DNA from: Tubulanus polymorphus
Lineage: Eukaryota > Nemertea > Palaeonemertea > Tubulaniformes > Tubulanidae
Direction of reading: 5' to 3'
Assembly: GCF_964204645.1 (NCBI RefSeq)
Contig: NC_134032.1
Span: 1,638,916 to 1,702,915 of the forward strand
DNA length: 64,000 nt
A program made the position numbers and the translations under genes. Position 1 is the first letter of the stretch. Every line of letters begins with the position of its first letter. Below the pieces are notes generated by a model, which saw only the letters and a program-made list of their open reading frames with translations, was not told the origin of the DNA and did no database searches. Shown piece after piece: positions 49,301 through 60,530 of the stretch.

Positions 49301-52300
49301 AAGGTATTCTGATAGGTACCTTACCAAGGTATTCTGATAGGTACCTTACCAAGGTATTCTGATAGGTACCTAACCAAGGCATTCTGATAGGTACCTTACC
49401 AAGGTATTCTGATAGGAACCTTACCAAGGTATTCTGATAGGTACCTTACCAAGGTATTCTGATAGGAACCTTACCAAGGTATTCTGATAGGTACCTTACC
49501 AAGGTATTCTGATAGGAACCTTACCAAGGTATTCTGATAGTTACCTTACCAAGGTATTCTGATAGGTACCTTACCAAGGTATTCTGATAGTTACCTTACC
49601 AAGGTATTCTGATAGGAACCTTACCAAGGTATTCTGATAGGAACCTTACCAAGGTATTCTGATAGGTACCTTACCAAGGTATTCTGATAGGTACCTTACC
49701 AAGGTATTCTGATAGGTACCTTACCAAGGTATTCTGATAGTTACCTTACCAAGGTATTCTGATAGTTACCTTACCAAGGCATTCTGATAGGTACCTTACC
49801 ATGGTATTCTGATAGGTACCTTACCAAGGTATTCTGATAGGTACCTTACCAAGGTATTCTGATAGGAACCTTACCAAGGTATTCTGATAGTTACCTTACC
49901 AAGGTATTCTGATAGGAACCTTACCAAGGTATTCTGATAGGTACCTTACCAAGGCATTCTGATAGGTACCTTACCAAGGTATTCTGATAGGTGCCTTACC
50001 AAGGTATTCAGATAGGTACCTTACCAAGGTATTCTGATAGGAACCTTACCAAGGTATTCTGATAGTTACCTTACCAAGGTATTCTGATAGGAACCTTACC
50101 AAGGTATTCTGATAGGTACCTTACCAAGGCATTCTGATAGGAACCTTACCAAGGCATTCTGATAGTTACCTTACCAAGGCATTCTGATAGGAACCTTACC
50201 AAGGTATTCTGATAGGTTCCTTACCAAGGTATTCTGATAGTTACCTTACCAAGGTATTCTGATAGGTACCTTACCAAGGTATTCTGATAGGTACCTTACC
50301 AAGGTATTCTGATAGGTACCTAACCAAGGTATTCTGATAGGTACCTTACCAAGGCATTCTGATAGGAACCTTACCAAGGCATTCTGATAGGTACCTTACC
50401 AAGGTATTCTGATAGGTACCTTACCAAGGTATTCTGATAGTTACCTTACCAAGGCATTCTGATAGGAACCTTACCAAGGTATTCTGATTGTTACCTTACC
50501 AAGGTATTCTGATAGGTACCTTACCAAGGTATTCTGATAGGTACCTTACAAAGGCATTCTGATAGTCACCTTACCAAGGAATTCTGATAGGTACCTTACC
50601 AAGATATTCTGAAAGAGGAACCTTACCAAGGTATTCTGATAGGTACCTTTCCAAGGTATTCTGATAGGTACCTTACCAAGGTATTCTGATAGTTACCTTA
50701 CCAAGGCATTCTGATAGGAACCTTACCAAGGTATTCTGATAGGTACCTTATCAAGGTATTCTGATAGGAACCTTACCAAGGTATTCTGATAGTTACCTTA
50801 CCAAGGTATTCTGATAGTCACCTTACCAAGGTATTCTGATAGTTACCTTACCAAGGTATTCTGATAGGAACCTTATCAAGGCATTCTGATAGGTACCTTA
50901 CCAAGGTATTCTGATAGGAACCTTACCAAGGTATTCTGATAGGTACCTTACCAAGGTATTCTGATAGGTACCTTACCAAGGTATTCTGATAGGTACCTTA
51001 CAAAGGCATTCTGATAGGAACCTTACCAAGGCATTCTGATAGGTACCTTACCAAGGTATTCTGATAGGTACCTTACCAAGGTATTCTGATAGGTATCTTA
51101 CCAAGGTATTCTGATAGTTACCTTACCAAGGCATTCTGATAGGTACCTTACCAAGGTATTCTGATAGTCACCTTACCAAGGTATTCTGATAGGAACCTTA
51201 CCAAGGTATTCTGATAGGTACCTTACCAAGGTATTCTGATAGTTACCTTACCAAGGTATTCTGATAGGAACCTTACCAAGGTATTCTGATAGGTACCTTA
51301 CCAAGGTATTCTGATAGGAACCTTACCAAGGTATTCTGATAGGTACCTTACCAAGGTATTCTGATAGGAACCTTACCAAGGTATTCTGATAGGTACCTTA
51401 CCAAGGTATTCTGTTAGGTACCTTACAAAGGCATTCTGTTGATGTCAAAGCAGGATTCATGAAGTCAGTAATCTCATCAGAAAGGCTGTATATAAAAACG
51501 TTGTGTTTATATGAAGGCACTGTATTTCAGGTAATCGCACGCACAATGTCGGGAATGATTGACAAGCTGTCGACGGCAGTGTTAGACCACGCCTCCCCGA
51601 ATATGATCAACAATAACGTATTGATTTCTCGACTGAAGAAACCGAGCAGTAAAGACTTGACCGCGTTAACTTCGGATGAAGATCAACTGAAGTTAGAGTT
51701 CGGGGCGCTAACGAATATGGTAATTAACTCCTTAATTAATATCGGCCTGTAATTACCTACGTAAAATACCAACTGGTTTATGGATTCGAAAAGGCTTTTA
51801 GAAGTTTACAGTTTCGACTCATTTCTATGCAAAATACACAGTGGCCTGGCACAAAAAGTTTATGACCCCAGTATCCTAGGTACTGGGGTCAAAAACTTTA
51901 TGTGTCAGGTCCCTGTGGCGCAATAAAATGTTCAGGGTTTGGAGGAAAAATTGGCCTAATTCGTTTAAATTGTTCAAATTATTGCTCACGACATTGTATT
52001 TGTTTATAGTGAACATGTAACGGCTTATAATTTGTTGGTAATGTTTATAGTGAGTTACGAGGTCAATGGTTGTTATTATGTTCACCAGGGGGCGTTGAAT
52101 AGTGAAATGATGTTTCATATCCTTTTATATTGGCACCTAGATTGGTACCTTAAGTTATGAGGTCATTGGTTCTGATATGCTTACCTTCTTTTTATATTGG
52201 CGCCTGATATTCTTACTTTTTAGAATTGGCAATATAACGTAGAGGATACTCTGGACAGTTGCTTAGCACTCGTAAACAATGAAATGAGAGCCAGCAAGTT

Positions 52301-55300
52301 GCTTAGCAATGCAAACTACGAGGAAGAATTAAATTCTGCAGTCATATTCCGCGATGTAACCGATAGCAACCTGTATCCTAGCAACTCATTCGATATATCG
52401 GCGCATTCGTTAGATTCTGTCGTTGCTATGGATATGATGGTTGCTATGGATCGTACGCACTCGAAGATTTCCGACTGTTCCGTCGATTCTTCTTCGAAAA
52501 TACGAGAACAATCGTCGGATATCGCCGCGGAAACCGAGATCGAAAACGTCGACGACGAAGACGTGTTTTTAGACGCTGAAGAATCGCAAATCGGAACAGC
52601 GGTCGGAACAGCGGCCGGAACAGCGGTCGGAACAGCAGCCGGAACAGCAGACGGAACAGCGGCCGGAACAGCAGACAGAACAACAGACGAGTCAGGAGCG
52701 ACAGAAAATTTATCAATCAAAGGTAAACTCAAGCTCCGTATGGGTTTCCAGCTGGGGGTGGACCCGGACGGGACAGCGACGATTTCACTCATTGGTAACA
52801 ATTTGTCTTTAGTTCTCGTTCGAATTGTACGCTTTCGAATTCGATTCGAGGCCAGTTCGCAAATAATTTTCACTCGATGTCAAAAACCTCGCTCGCGTCT
52901 ACGTAATTTTCTAAGGGAGCAGTCCCTTCGATGCGAGCGTCTCACAAGAATTACGCTTTCCCGAAAATCGACACGGTTATATTTGTCGATGGACTTATTG
53001 AATCAATTGAAGATCACGTGATAAAACGATATGAATAAAATCCCACAATAAATTAATTAATGATAAAATGTTTATTTTAAAAACATATGAGAAATATTTC
53101 TCATATGTTTTCAAAATAAACGTTTTATCATTAATTAATTTATTGTGGGATTTTATTCATTTCAGACTTATTGTTTTGTAAATCTATCCAAATGATGTAA
53201 TCGATAATTTTTTCAGGATTATTTTCCGGTTTTTTTTTTCAGAAGTGGATTCAGCGCCTGTGATACATTCCATACTAGAACTCGCCAGTGTTTTAACTCA
53301 GGGTCAACAATGTTTTTTGCTACAAGAGCGAATTCTACAAATGTTCGACGTTACCTTAGCGCACGTTGTTGAGTGGTAAGTGTCGCGGAAAAAAACCTCC
53401 GCGTCTCATAACCGCGATCACACGAGCGTTTTGGCACACACACCTGGTCACGGGTGCCAAATGGGCCTGACCAAAAACTGCGAATTCGGCTTCATAACTG
53501 GCACAATAGCCGTGGTCACACGAGCGTTTTTGAACCCGGGCCAACTGTTCACACGTGTCTGTTTGGCCCGACCGAAAGCGTTTGACCAGGGCCGAGCCAA
53601 ATCTAGCACGGGACAATGATTGCTTTTGAATTGCAACTGCTTTCGGAAATGATCCACTTTGCTTTGTTTAAGCATTGTTTATTATCGAATGAGTTGTTTA
53701 CGTGTGAACGCGTTCTCTAATTAGGCATGCGCCAAATTTGGCTCGAATGATCCGTGCCAATTTGGCCCGAGTCTGATCAGTGCCAATTTGGCTCGAGTCT
53801 GATCAGTGCCAATTTGGCTCGAGCCTGATCAGTGCCAATTTGGCTCGAGTCTGATCAGTGCCAATTTGGCTCGAGTCTGATCCGTGCCAATTTGGCTCGA
53901 GCCTGATCAGTGCCAATTTGGCTCGAGTCTGATCCGTGCCAATTTGGCTCGAGCCTGATCAGTGCCAATTTGGCCCGCGTTAAATCGTCTCCGTGTGATC
54001 ACGGCTATAGTGTAGTAATTTGTAATTTATTTCATCCATACGTTCATACAAGTTATACACAATACGTAATAGTTATATCATGGAAAGTTATACATTTTAA
54101 CAAACATAATGATGTAAATATTGATATGACGCTCTATAGAAAGGAATGGTCCAGAGCCAAATTGGGTGTCACCCATAGGGTGGACCACACCTAAATGCAT
54201 GGTTCCTACAGCCCTTAAAATTCCTAAAATACCCTAAAATTCCGGAATTCCATTTTTTAGGGGAGAAATACCCTAAAATTCTGGCTTTTAACCCTCAGGC
54301 CCCTAAAATACCCCTTAAATTCTGGATATCATCTCCGTAAAAAATTTTAGGATCGTTTTTGAATGTGATGCTGTATGTGAAACATCATAATGGGTTTTTA
54401 TATTCCTTTGAATTGTGTTAAAGTTAGTAGCTCAATTCAGCTCATTGTTTCCACTGGTCATTGTAGATGTAATTTAGATTAGATGCAAGCACACAGACAC
54501 AGAAGGCCTATTATTATTGAAATGTATTGGCTAGTGAAGGAACTGTTGACTTACCAGGGAGGTGATAGAGAGACTATCCAATCACCTCCTGCTTATTGTC
54601 TATAAAGCACTAATTAAGTAGTAAGGAAGGGGCTATTAACAACGGGCTGAGTAAAAAAGTTTACCAACATGTATGACACCAGTCGAAAGATCAAGGCTTG
54701 CATTTAAGCCCATTATGGGTCTTCTGAAGGCCACAATTTAATGAGGCCAGTCTCGGCTCATTTTGGTTCTATTGTCAATCTTACAACACTGAAGGCCAGT
54801 TTTGGATTTTCTTTTACTGAAGTTAATTCTGCGAAGAAGCTCGTATTTAGGTTAATTGCTGAAATGGTTCGCATAATTCTTATTCAATTTGTTCTTTTCA
54901 ATCGAATTTCAGCTATCTATGCGAGAAGATCTCAGACCTGACCGACCTGCAGAGTTGGGTGAAATATACGACGTTATTACGAGAAGTAATATGGCCACCG
55001 GGCGGCGATTCCGAGGAGACCGACGCCACGGCGATGACCGATCTCGACAGGCTGCAGCTGCGATGTAAAGCCAGGCGAACGCTGGTCGATTTTTTGCCGT
55101 CCGTTCTGCCGTGGTTGTTCGGTTCGGTTCAATACGACCATTGTATCGACACCGCGGTTAGTTCATTCGATAATGAACGTCTGAATCGGTAAGTGAATAC
55201 CGGTCAACCTGTCCAAGTGATACCTACCATTTTCTGGGGGGGTCATTCATTTATGTACACATTAGGGGAGGGAGAGGGGTAATTGCGTACTGTAATACTT

Positions 55301-55826
55301 AATGCTAAATGAATGATCCCTTGATGTAGCATCCTTCAGCTATAGGGATTCGAACCTGCCGGTATATGGATTCTGCCACGCAGTACAAAACTGGGGATAG
55401 ACCTATGATTGTTTCAAGGTGACTGGCTTCTGTATTTGTTCACCAGAGGCATTGTCTGATTTCAAGGCATATCAAGGGGGCACGGTGGCTGCTTAGTGGC
55501 AACCCGTCCGCCGAAGAAACCTCGGGCAATGTTATCGACCAATGAAGGGTTTGCGTTGGCGTGAGCTTCGGTGGTAGGCAATCAATCCCTGGCAAGCGAG
55601 GATGAGCTTGATCATGGTTTTAGAAAAAGTGATCTACAGGGTAGATCTCATCAAAAAGGAGACAAAAGCTATCGATTGTTATCTGTTCTTGTATCCGATA
55701 AGAAAAAACATTTTTTTTTTCAGGCATCTGATCTACTGTCTGTTAGACGTCGTCATGGAAACGCTAGTTCCCGAGATCGACCTGGATTCATTCCATCGTC
55801 AGTTCCTCGCTAGTACCGAGTTCTGA
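41269..55826 (+). CDS. SNX19: Sorting nexin 19 (PXA-PX-nexin C membrane protein)
   Basis: Membrane-anchored sorting nexin, in vertebrates at endolysosome-ER contacts. Coding exons: 41269-43491, 44654-44789, 45561-45658, 45895-46008, 51531-51719, 52224-52794, 53243-53375, 54913-55188, 55724-55826 (TGA). All phases fit: 1280 residues, longer than human (about 990). ATG 41269 lies three bases after an acceptor, so a non-coding first exon exists upstream. Two membrane segments at about 31-66, PXA about 105-300, a long acidic Ser/Asp-rich linker 300-725, PX about 735-860 (FREFVILQERL, then LPFAKMD), a variable linker, and a nexin-C end (WVKYTTLLREVIWPPGG, HLIYCLLDV). The match to SNX19 over SNX13/14/25 rests on EVKEFLAYGRDAGLAFVKKP, the lack of an RGS domain and the C-terminus. 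Intron 4 contains a nested gene and a large minisatellite. Confidence 0.93.
43526..43957. mobile_element. Truncated plus full piggyBac-like MITE, SNX19 intron 1
   Basis: 43526-43617 is a left-end fragment starting 35 bases after exon 1. 43668-43957 is a full copy with TTAA borders. Confidence 0.85.
44803..44912. mobile_element. Short foldback element, CCCGGTTTTATAGAC family, SNX19 intron 2
   Basis: GGCCCGGTTTTATAGACTGG and its inverse CCAGTCTGTAAAATCGG, with TTAACC/GGTTAA inner arms. It begins 14 bases after the exon 2 donor. Confidence 0.78.
44973..45135. mobile_element. hAT-like MITE (CAGTGTTTTCAATAAG family), copy 2
   Basis: Left end CAGTGATTTCAATAAGAGCC, right end CTTATTGAAAACACTG. The interior matches 1991-2158 closely (GGGACTGTGACATAT). 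Confidence 0.78.
45155..45265. repeat. Inverted repeats of GTACxACTGCTAGGCCTA
   Basis: TACTACTGCTAGGCCTAATA and its inverse occur in alternating order around a central CACTGCACCTAGGTGTAC, giving several nested palindromes. Confidence 0.7.
46085..46415. repeat. (ATT)n microsatellite with TAGC interruptions, SNX19 intron 4
   Basis: About 330 bp of ATT/ATA triplets interspersed with AATTAGCATT. The minus-strand poly-Asn frame is an artefact. Confidence 0.95.
47168..48532 (+). CDS. Intronless SLC18-like (vesicular amine transporter-like) MFS protein, nested in SNX19
   Basis: Uninterrupted 454-residue frame, same strand as the host gene, inside SNX19 intron 4, with its own AATAAA at 48587-48592. 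Hydrophobic segments recur throughout (about 50-70, 97-113, 123-142, 146-168, 172-192, 204-225, 275-290, 305-325, 336-355, 370-385, 395-418, 420-440), consistent with 12 helices. It aligns colinearly with SLC18 (VMAT/VAChT/SLC18B1): GRLTFKYGH as motif A, the TDTQTIVLF stretch, QLGTIVFLSTTIFIISTNVLGLL, YETIYAIDAV and PFIGYSAIF. The helix-1 Asp of vesicular amine transporters is Val63 here, and motif C is eroded. Helix 1-2 loop has NNSS glycosylation sites. It looks like an old retrogene kept open; substrate unknown. Confidence 0.72.
   Translation: MKESLFEKDATLADADYGSLSENVSRFETRERGQSSRGFSCNIRCQANRIVIVGIVSFVLLIVNMSSGTIVAVVSEMQGGFRNNSSFTDRHIAENVAITKAVFEVGLVVGSIICGRLTFKYGHVYSFWFGIVFGLVGTLVSAFAPVWWMLTILHSFVGLSRAFVLNAGSTMVAVAFRNDASRVLALAIVYSCNLTGTRYGYSLSLYEIQWIGCAVPFFSLFGLLVIAAVFRAFVEIENNIAETLEEKRIHLDPIKAMLTDTQTIVLFRLRSIFIVSANVHYEFAPLLVERVLPDAKHRQLGTIVFLSTTIFIISTNVLGLLVAKTRNYRRIYFVGYCAMATISFASYPFARYIWQAFAADNLRALSFALENSFYFSWLSDVADEKFNGYYETIYAIDAVISRVVAIILMLILGAVQPFIGYSAIFIGVGVVNFTYSFTSLVMRDAAGSIQHSPD
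48587..48592 (+). promoter_or_regulatory. Poly(A) signal AATAAA of the nested transporter gene
   Basis: Lies 55 bases after the TAG at 48530-48532. In a sense-oriented intron such a signal could also truncate SNX19 transcripts. Confidence 0.65.
48688..51440. repeat. 25-bp minisatellite, about 110 copies, SNX19 intron 4
   Basis: Unit GATAGGTACCTTACCAAGGT + ATTCT. The third position after GATAG varies (GTACC, GAACC, TTACC, GTGCC, TCACC). Within each unit TACCTT-ACC-AAGGTA is an inverted repeat able to form a 6-bp hairpin, and GGTACC is itself palindromic. The array ends about 90 bases before exon 5. Two phase slips (about 50615 and 48690) have AAAGAG or GAAAGAGG in place of the normal join. 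Confidence 0.98.
52081..52094 (+). promoter_or_regulatory. CTCF-like motif TTCACCAGGGGGCG, fourth copy
   Basis: Same motif and following TTGAAT as the three at 3945-4210, in SNX19 intron 5, 130 bases before exon 6. Confidence 0.4.
52588..52690 (+). repeat. Coding 12-bp tandem repeat in SNX19 exon 6
   Basis: GGAACAGC(G/A)G(C/T/A)C repeated about eight times encodes alternating GTAAGTAV/GTADGTAA. It falls in the linker between PX and nexin-C domains. Length probably varies between alleles. Confidence 0.88.
53041..53150. mobile_element. Foldback element with TCCCACAATAAATTAATTAA ends, SNX19 intron 6
   Basis: Near-perfect 110-bp palindrome. The centre is ATGAGAAATATTTCTCAT. It shares the TCCCACAATAA terminus with the hammerhead-like foldbacks but lacks the ribozyme-like core. 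Confidence 0.85.
53400..54010. mobile_element. Element with (G/C)CGTGATCACACG ends and internal 26-bp satellite, SNX19 intron 7
   Basis: Ends ACCGCGATCACACGAGCG and CCGTGTGATCACGGCTAT. Between 53730 and 53985 there are about ten copies of CTGATC(A/C)GTGCCAATTTGG + CTCGAG. An internal CCGTGGTCACACGAGCG at 53513 suggests a nested second copy. The first end lies 25 bases after exon 7. Confidence 0.75.
54011..54912. other. 3' part of SNX19 intron 7
   Basis: 54200-54320 has repeated ACCCTAAAATTC(T/C)GG blocks. Otherwise I see no feature. Confidence 0.45.
55241..55320. mobile_element. Shortened MITE, TCATTCATTTATTACGTACG family, SNX19 intron 8
   Basis: GGGTCATTCATTTATGTACA at left and AAATGAATGATCCC at right, with the GGGGAGGGAGAGGGG interior. 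Confidence 0.7.
55480..55603. mobile_element. MITE right end, GGCAAGCGAGGATG family, SNX19 intron 8
   Basis: Matches the right half of 34409-34816 (CAATGAAGGGTTTGCGTTGG, AATCCCTGGCAAGCGAGGAT). The left end was lost. Confidence 0.7.
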
Positions 55827-56394
55827 CGAATTCGACGAAATTCGAAATTCATTTTCGCGAACATTCGACAATCTGGATGATTATTCATTTCTATATACTG
55901 CGACCAACGCTTCATCCAGCGATGAACCTGTGCGGAATCACCGCTTCAGAGAGACCCTCGCCACTGTAGTACGAAGTCTTCATGATCACTCTCTGAACTA
56001 ATGCTGATAAAATAGATGTCTGGTGTCTGTGTAGTTGAAATTGCGCAGAATGTGAATGAATGATTGTAGCTACGAGGGCTGCGGGTCCAGACCGCAGGTT
56101 GATACTTACATTATTGGCGGGTTTCTTGATAAAAACTTGATGAAATTTCCTATGTCTACAAACTGCTACCCTCTTTTGTATATGCTGATTCTGTTTTCTA
56201 ATTACGTTCGACGCTTGAACTAGTTTTCAGAGAAGCGGAATAGTAGCTGCGCGCGTTGTTTGTTTGATGGAGAACTTTTTATGTCTGTCTAAAGAGATTT
56301 TCAGATATTGGACAAATTTGTTAAGACTCTTCAATCGTCAAAAGCGAACTAGAGTTCTATTTTACGCAGCAGCCAGTAATTTTACTGAATGATA
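55827..56394. other. Probable SNX19 3' UTR, no clear poly(A) signal
   Basis: No AATAAA close to the stop. Repeat text AATGCTGATAAAATAGATGTCTGGTGT (split family also in RFC1 intron 15) occurs near 56000. Confidence 0.4.
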
Positions 56395-56812
56395 TTCCTG
56401 TCTCGTACTCCCCTTACTGTCCTCTCTCACTTCCCCCTCTCTCTCCCCTCTCCCCCTCTCCCCTCCCTCTCTTCTTTCTCCCTCCCTCTCCTCTCTCTCC
56501 ACTCTCTACCTTCGCGTCTTTATCGTCCCCTTTTATTTCCTACAGCTCGCTATTCCCTTACACTCCCGCCTCTCTCCCCTTTCTGAATCCCTCTCGCACC
56601 CTCTCTCTCCCCTTTCTAAACTCCCTCTCGCGCCCTCTCTCTCCTCCCGCCTCTCTCCCCTTTCTAAACTCCCTCTCGCGCCCTCTCTCTCCCTCTCTCC
56701 CCTTTCTGAACTCCCTCTCGCGCCCTCTCTCTCCTCTCCTGCCTCTCTCCCCTTTCTGAACTCCCTCTCCCGCCTCTCTCCCCTTTCTGAACTCCCTCTC
56801 CCCGCCACATCT
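56395..56812. repeat. Pyrimidine-only tract with CTCTCTCCCCTTTCTGAACT minisatellite
   Basis: About 400 bp of almost pure C/T on the plus strand. Its 3' half is repeated CCCTTTCTGAACTCCCTCTC + GCGCC units of variable length. Confidence 0.93.
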
Positions 56813-57620
56813 CGGGGTAAATGAAAATGCTCACAATACTCAATTCAGTACACTACAAATATATCAACGATCTTCCGGTTCCGATGAAACGCGCAATCAG
56901 TTTGTACCGTACCGCTACTAAAGACAAGTAGGCCTTTCAATGAACACCATTCTGTGGGCAGGTTTAATATTTCCCGTATAATCAGGTCACCTGCTTCAGA
57001 ATGCGCGCTACTGAAGAGCAGACGTCTATTTTTTACCGATACGATATATACGAATGTACCTACGTGTATATGTAATATCATATTGTTATCCGATAATAGC
57101 CGAGCGGGTCGGGTTGAAATAGCTCAGTGATAGTAACTGAACACTCTTATTACGATGTTTTGCGAAAAGGTGTCGTTAACATTTGATTGCATTTTTGCGT
57201 ATTTTTGTGCGGTTTCAGTTCGCTGCGTGAAGCCCGGGCGATCACTTTTTTTGAAACAGCGCTGATTAGATATTTAATGTCTTGTGAGTGAAGTCCTGAG
57301 GGATCCACAGGGGCGGATCCAGGGGGCAGTTTGAGACTTGTACATCAAATTCTTTTAGTGCCTCTTGCTTTTTTTCGTCATCAAAGATAAACGGTACATT
57401 TCAGAGCGGTAATGCCCGTATATTATTGACTTTGCGGACATCATCGAAGCGCAATTTTGGGATGTGACAAGTCCTTCAAAATTAGCCTCCGGATCCGCCC
57501 TGGTCCAAATGCCCGTCTGGATATTTATTTAGTCTGAAGATGAAACGTTCATTGTAGCTTTAACTGCAGCGGGGTTTTCAGTCAACCTGGCTTATTTACG
57601 ATCCAGGACAGGACCACGCG
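56813..57620. other. Intergenic, no gene seen
   Basis: 57310-57500 has GGATCC-rich inverted bits (GGCGGATCCAGGGGG and CCTCCGGATCCGCCC), possibly a worn MITE. Nothing else supported. Confidence 0.4.
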
Positions 57621-57621
57621 G

Positions 57622-57797
<176 letters not shown>

Positions 57798-59200
57798 AGA
57801 GGTGCTATTTTTGCATAGCTGCCATATTGATTTTTAATGATTTCAGAGTATAATATATAATTTTGTTAAAATGAGCTGTTGTGTTTACACGTCCAAACAC
57901 CCTTAGTCGTCAATCGACCTATAGGCGTTATCACTTTGAAATATTGTTCTTGCGGAGCAATTCACTAGGACTACATTCGTCGATTCGGTCAGGGAAGCCT
58001 TAATATAGGCTATCATTGCTTTAAATGATGTTTAACCTCATCAAATTACCGAATCTGTTGATCTACCTAACCCACGGCTGTAGAGCAGCCCCACCTAGTG
58101 GCGTGTCGTGAGGTAATTTGATGATGGCATTCATGGGGGAGTTATGGAGGCAGCCGTGTCGTCTACAAGTGTCTAGTTTGGTAATAGCATCAGATGGAGG
58201 CAATTTTCTTTAGGGGCATCCATCTTTTACGGAGGGGTCCGTAGGCGGCAATTCGGTGATATCATGGGTTTTTGGTGAAGGGTGTTTCTTGAAACAGGAA
58301 CCCGTTTTATAGACCAGTTTTAACTTGATTCCGGAAGGGACGGGGCTTATGTTCAATTTATTTTATCGTTCTTGTCCATGTAAGGATCGTTAATGCAGCT
58401 GTCAATCTGCTATCTGTGGTCACGCCTCCTCAGAAGATCAACTTTTGAATGACGACGTCGGGACGAACACATCTACTTCAAATGGTGAATGTCTGTTTCA
58501 AATGGATAGTTCCGACACGACACCCTAAAATTCATTTTCAATAAAAAATGTCTGGGATACGCCACAGGGGGAAGCGACGCCTGGACGAATACGTTTTTGG
58601 AAAGGGGTGAATGTCTGTCGAACGCCCGAGGGTTTAGTACAGACAACAGGTTGATAGCTGCTTGATACAGTACTGAATTACAGTACTTCTCAATTGCTCG
58701 AAACCTCGAAGAATCAAACAAAAAAAAGTTTATTGTTGAAATTAAAAAACATATTCTCATTTTCGTTAATTTCTCTTGTTATTGAAAATGTCCGTGTTTA
58801 AAGAAGTTTTTATTGAAAATAAAAAGAAAAATTGATTTACACAATTTTATTTTAGAAAATAAGCGATTTTCCGAACGAGTTGTTGAATTATTTGAGAAGT
58901 CGGTTGTTGTTGTAGAGAAGCTCAGGTCCATGCGTCAACATCGAGGGACAAATGAACGAGTTTTGACTCTTAAGCAGGCCCGTGCCGAGTGGGGGCTCGG
59001 GGGTAGCGAACGAACCCCCTAACATTTTGAAAGCGTCCTTCAAAGTCGGTGTCAAAAAGTTTGGGAAGCAATGAAAAAATGAAAAGCAATCCATTCTGAA
59101 ATGATTTATTTATTCCGGTACCCAGGCATTTCATCATATTTTAGATGTGTACTTTTTCAATAGGAAAGTGCCCCTTTCCTAGGTAAAAAGTGCCCTTTTT
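57798..59200. other. Intergenic, no gene seen
   Basis: Degenerate repeats only: a CCCGTTTTATAGACCAG end at 58305 and repeated AATGTCTG(T/G) text near 58485-58620. Short frames lack support. Confidence 0.4.
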
Positions 59201-59774
59201 ACTGTAACAAGTTCTATACTCTCCCATCCACCTGATTGGTTTTCTGCCATTCAGGGTGAAGCAGGCGGTAATTTTGGCTAATATAGATGACCCCGTAATG
59301 GTTTCCTGTCTTCATATTTGAGGTGCAATCGTCTCCAGCTGCGGGGCATACGGGTCGGCAGATATCTGCAACAATCGTCGGAAGCCTTCCATATCTGTCT
59401 ACTGCGGTTCCCACTGCAAATCTTCTCGACTTTCGGGTTTCCTGTTGAAGTATTCGTCTGTTCTTGGAGTACTTGGAGTAATCATTTGTCAAATGATAAC
59501 TCCAAGGCCTGTTGTGAGATGTATGCCTATACGGCGGAATATTATACGTGCGTGTCAATTTCTATTTGACACAGTCCGTTTATTATAACGCTTTATCGTT
59601 CTATCGTACACGCGTCACGTGGGGGTGCACGTACGGGTGGTTTTCGTCAGTTAATAAATTCTATGTAACATAGCGGACCGTTTATAGTATGGATTTCCTG
59701 GGAAGAACCGAATTGTAGAATTCCACGACATTTTTGGTCCCTCGTGCCGGATCCAGGAACACGAAAAGACAGCA

Positions 59775-60530
59775 ATGAATAAGCGACAGCGGAGCCGTAA
59801 TGCTCATAGAGGCCTTGCAAAGGTAAATTTTGATAGTATTCGAACATTTATCGCTGCCCAGGACTTTGCGTCCGCCAACGACAATTTAGAAGAGCTAGAA
59901 TCCCGCCTTGATCTCATTGCTCAGTTAAACTCAGGCATTGCCGACGGTCTAGACGACGATGAGTTTGTTAGATTTTTTGAGCCGTCGGAGACTGAACTTT
60001 CTGCGTGGCGTATAGGGCCCAAGTCCGATATAAGTCGAAATAGTGCAGCTGGCGCATGTTTATGGCGGTAATTCGGTCATCCTCTTTACGGAATGGTAGA
60101 CAGGCCGACATTACAGTTTTACAGTAAACATACTGGCACTATTTTCGACTTATAACGGACTTGGGTAGGCCCAAGTCCGATATAAGTCGAAATAGTGCAG
60201 AAGTCAAGAAAATGAGGCGCCAAATTGAAGATGTTTCTCGTGAATTGCCTAAACCCAACCCACAGGCGCAAGCCAAAGTTCACCTGCCTAAAATAGTTTT
60301 GCCGAAATTTTCGGGGGTGATTTTGGAGTGGCAAGGATTTTGGGACTTATTCATCGAAAACGTTATCCAACGTATATAAGATCAATTACTTGAAGTGTCA
60401 GTTATCTGGGGAGGCGCTAGAGTGGGTTTCCGGCATTCCTTTGACGGACACGGGATACAAAGAGGCTGTTAGAAATTTTACAATCTCGCTATGGGAAGTG
60501 GCATGGGAAGTGATAAGTGCGTACACTAAA
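59775..60530 (+). pseudogene. Broken BEL/Pao gag (DUF1759-like) fragment
   Basis: An N-terminal acidic helical part (from MNKRQRSRN) runs to about 60010, then is interrupted by a foldback insertion. The reading continues at 60190-60378 with LPKIVLPKFSG, LEWQGFWDLF, and after a frameshift with INYLKCQLSGEALEWVSGIPL. Those are the conserved blocks of the retroelement gag-like DUF1759 family. Not functional as it stands. Confidence 0.7.
60014..60171. mobile_element. Small inverted-end insertion inside the BEL gag
   Basis: GGCCCAAGTCCGATATAAGT at 60017 and its inverse at 60132-60170. The same end sequence recurs directly after the element (60172-60203). It breaks the gag frame. Confidence 0.65.

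Noticed and set aside
48688-51440. CRISPR-like or centromeric array
   Set aside because: Units are contiguous without spacers and the locus lies in an intron of an animal gene; it is a minisatellite.
53041-53150. Hammerhead-like core in this foldback
   Set aside because: It shares the TCCCACAATAA end but has neither CTGANGA nor GAAACG around a stem.
53356-54194. Several frames in SNX19 intron 7
   Set aside because: They fall inside a terminal-inverted-repeat element with a 26-bp satellite; no conserved domain.
56533-56808. Arg/Glu/Gly-rich minus-strand protein
   Set aside because: Read-through of the C/T tract; same repeat explains all residues.
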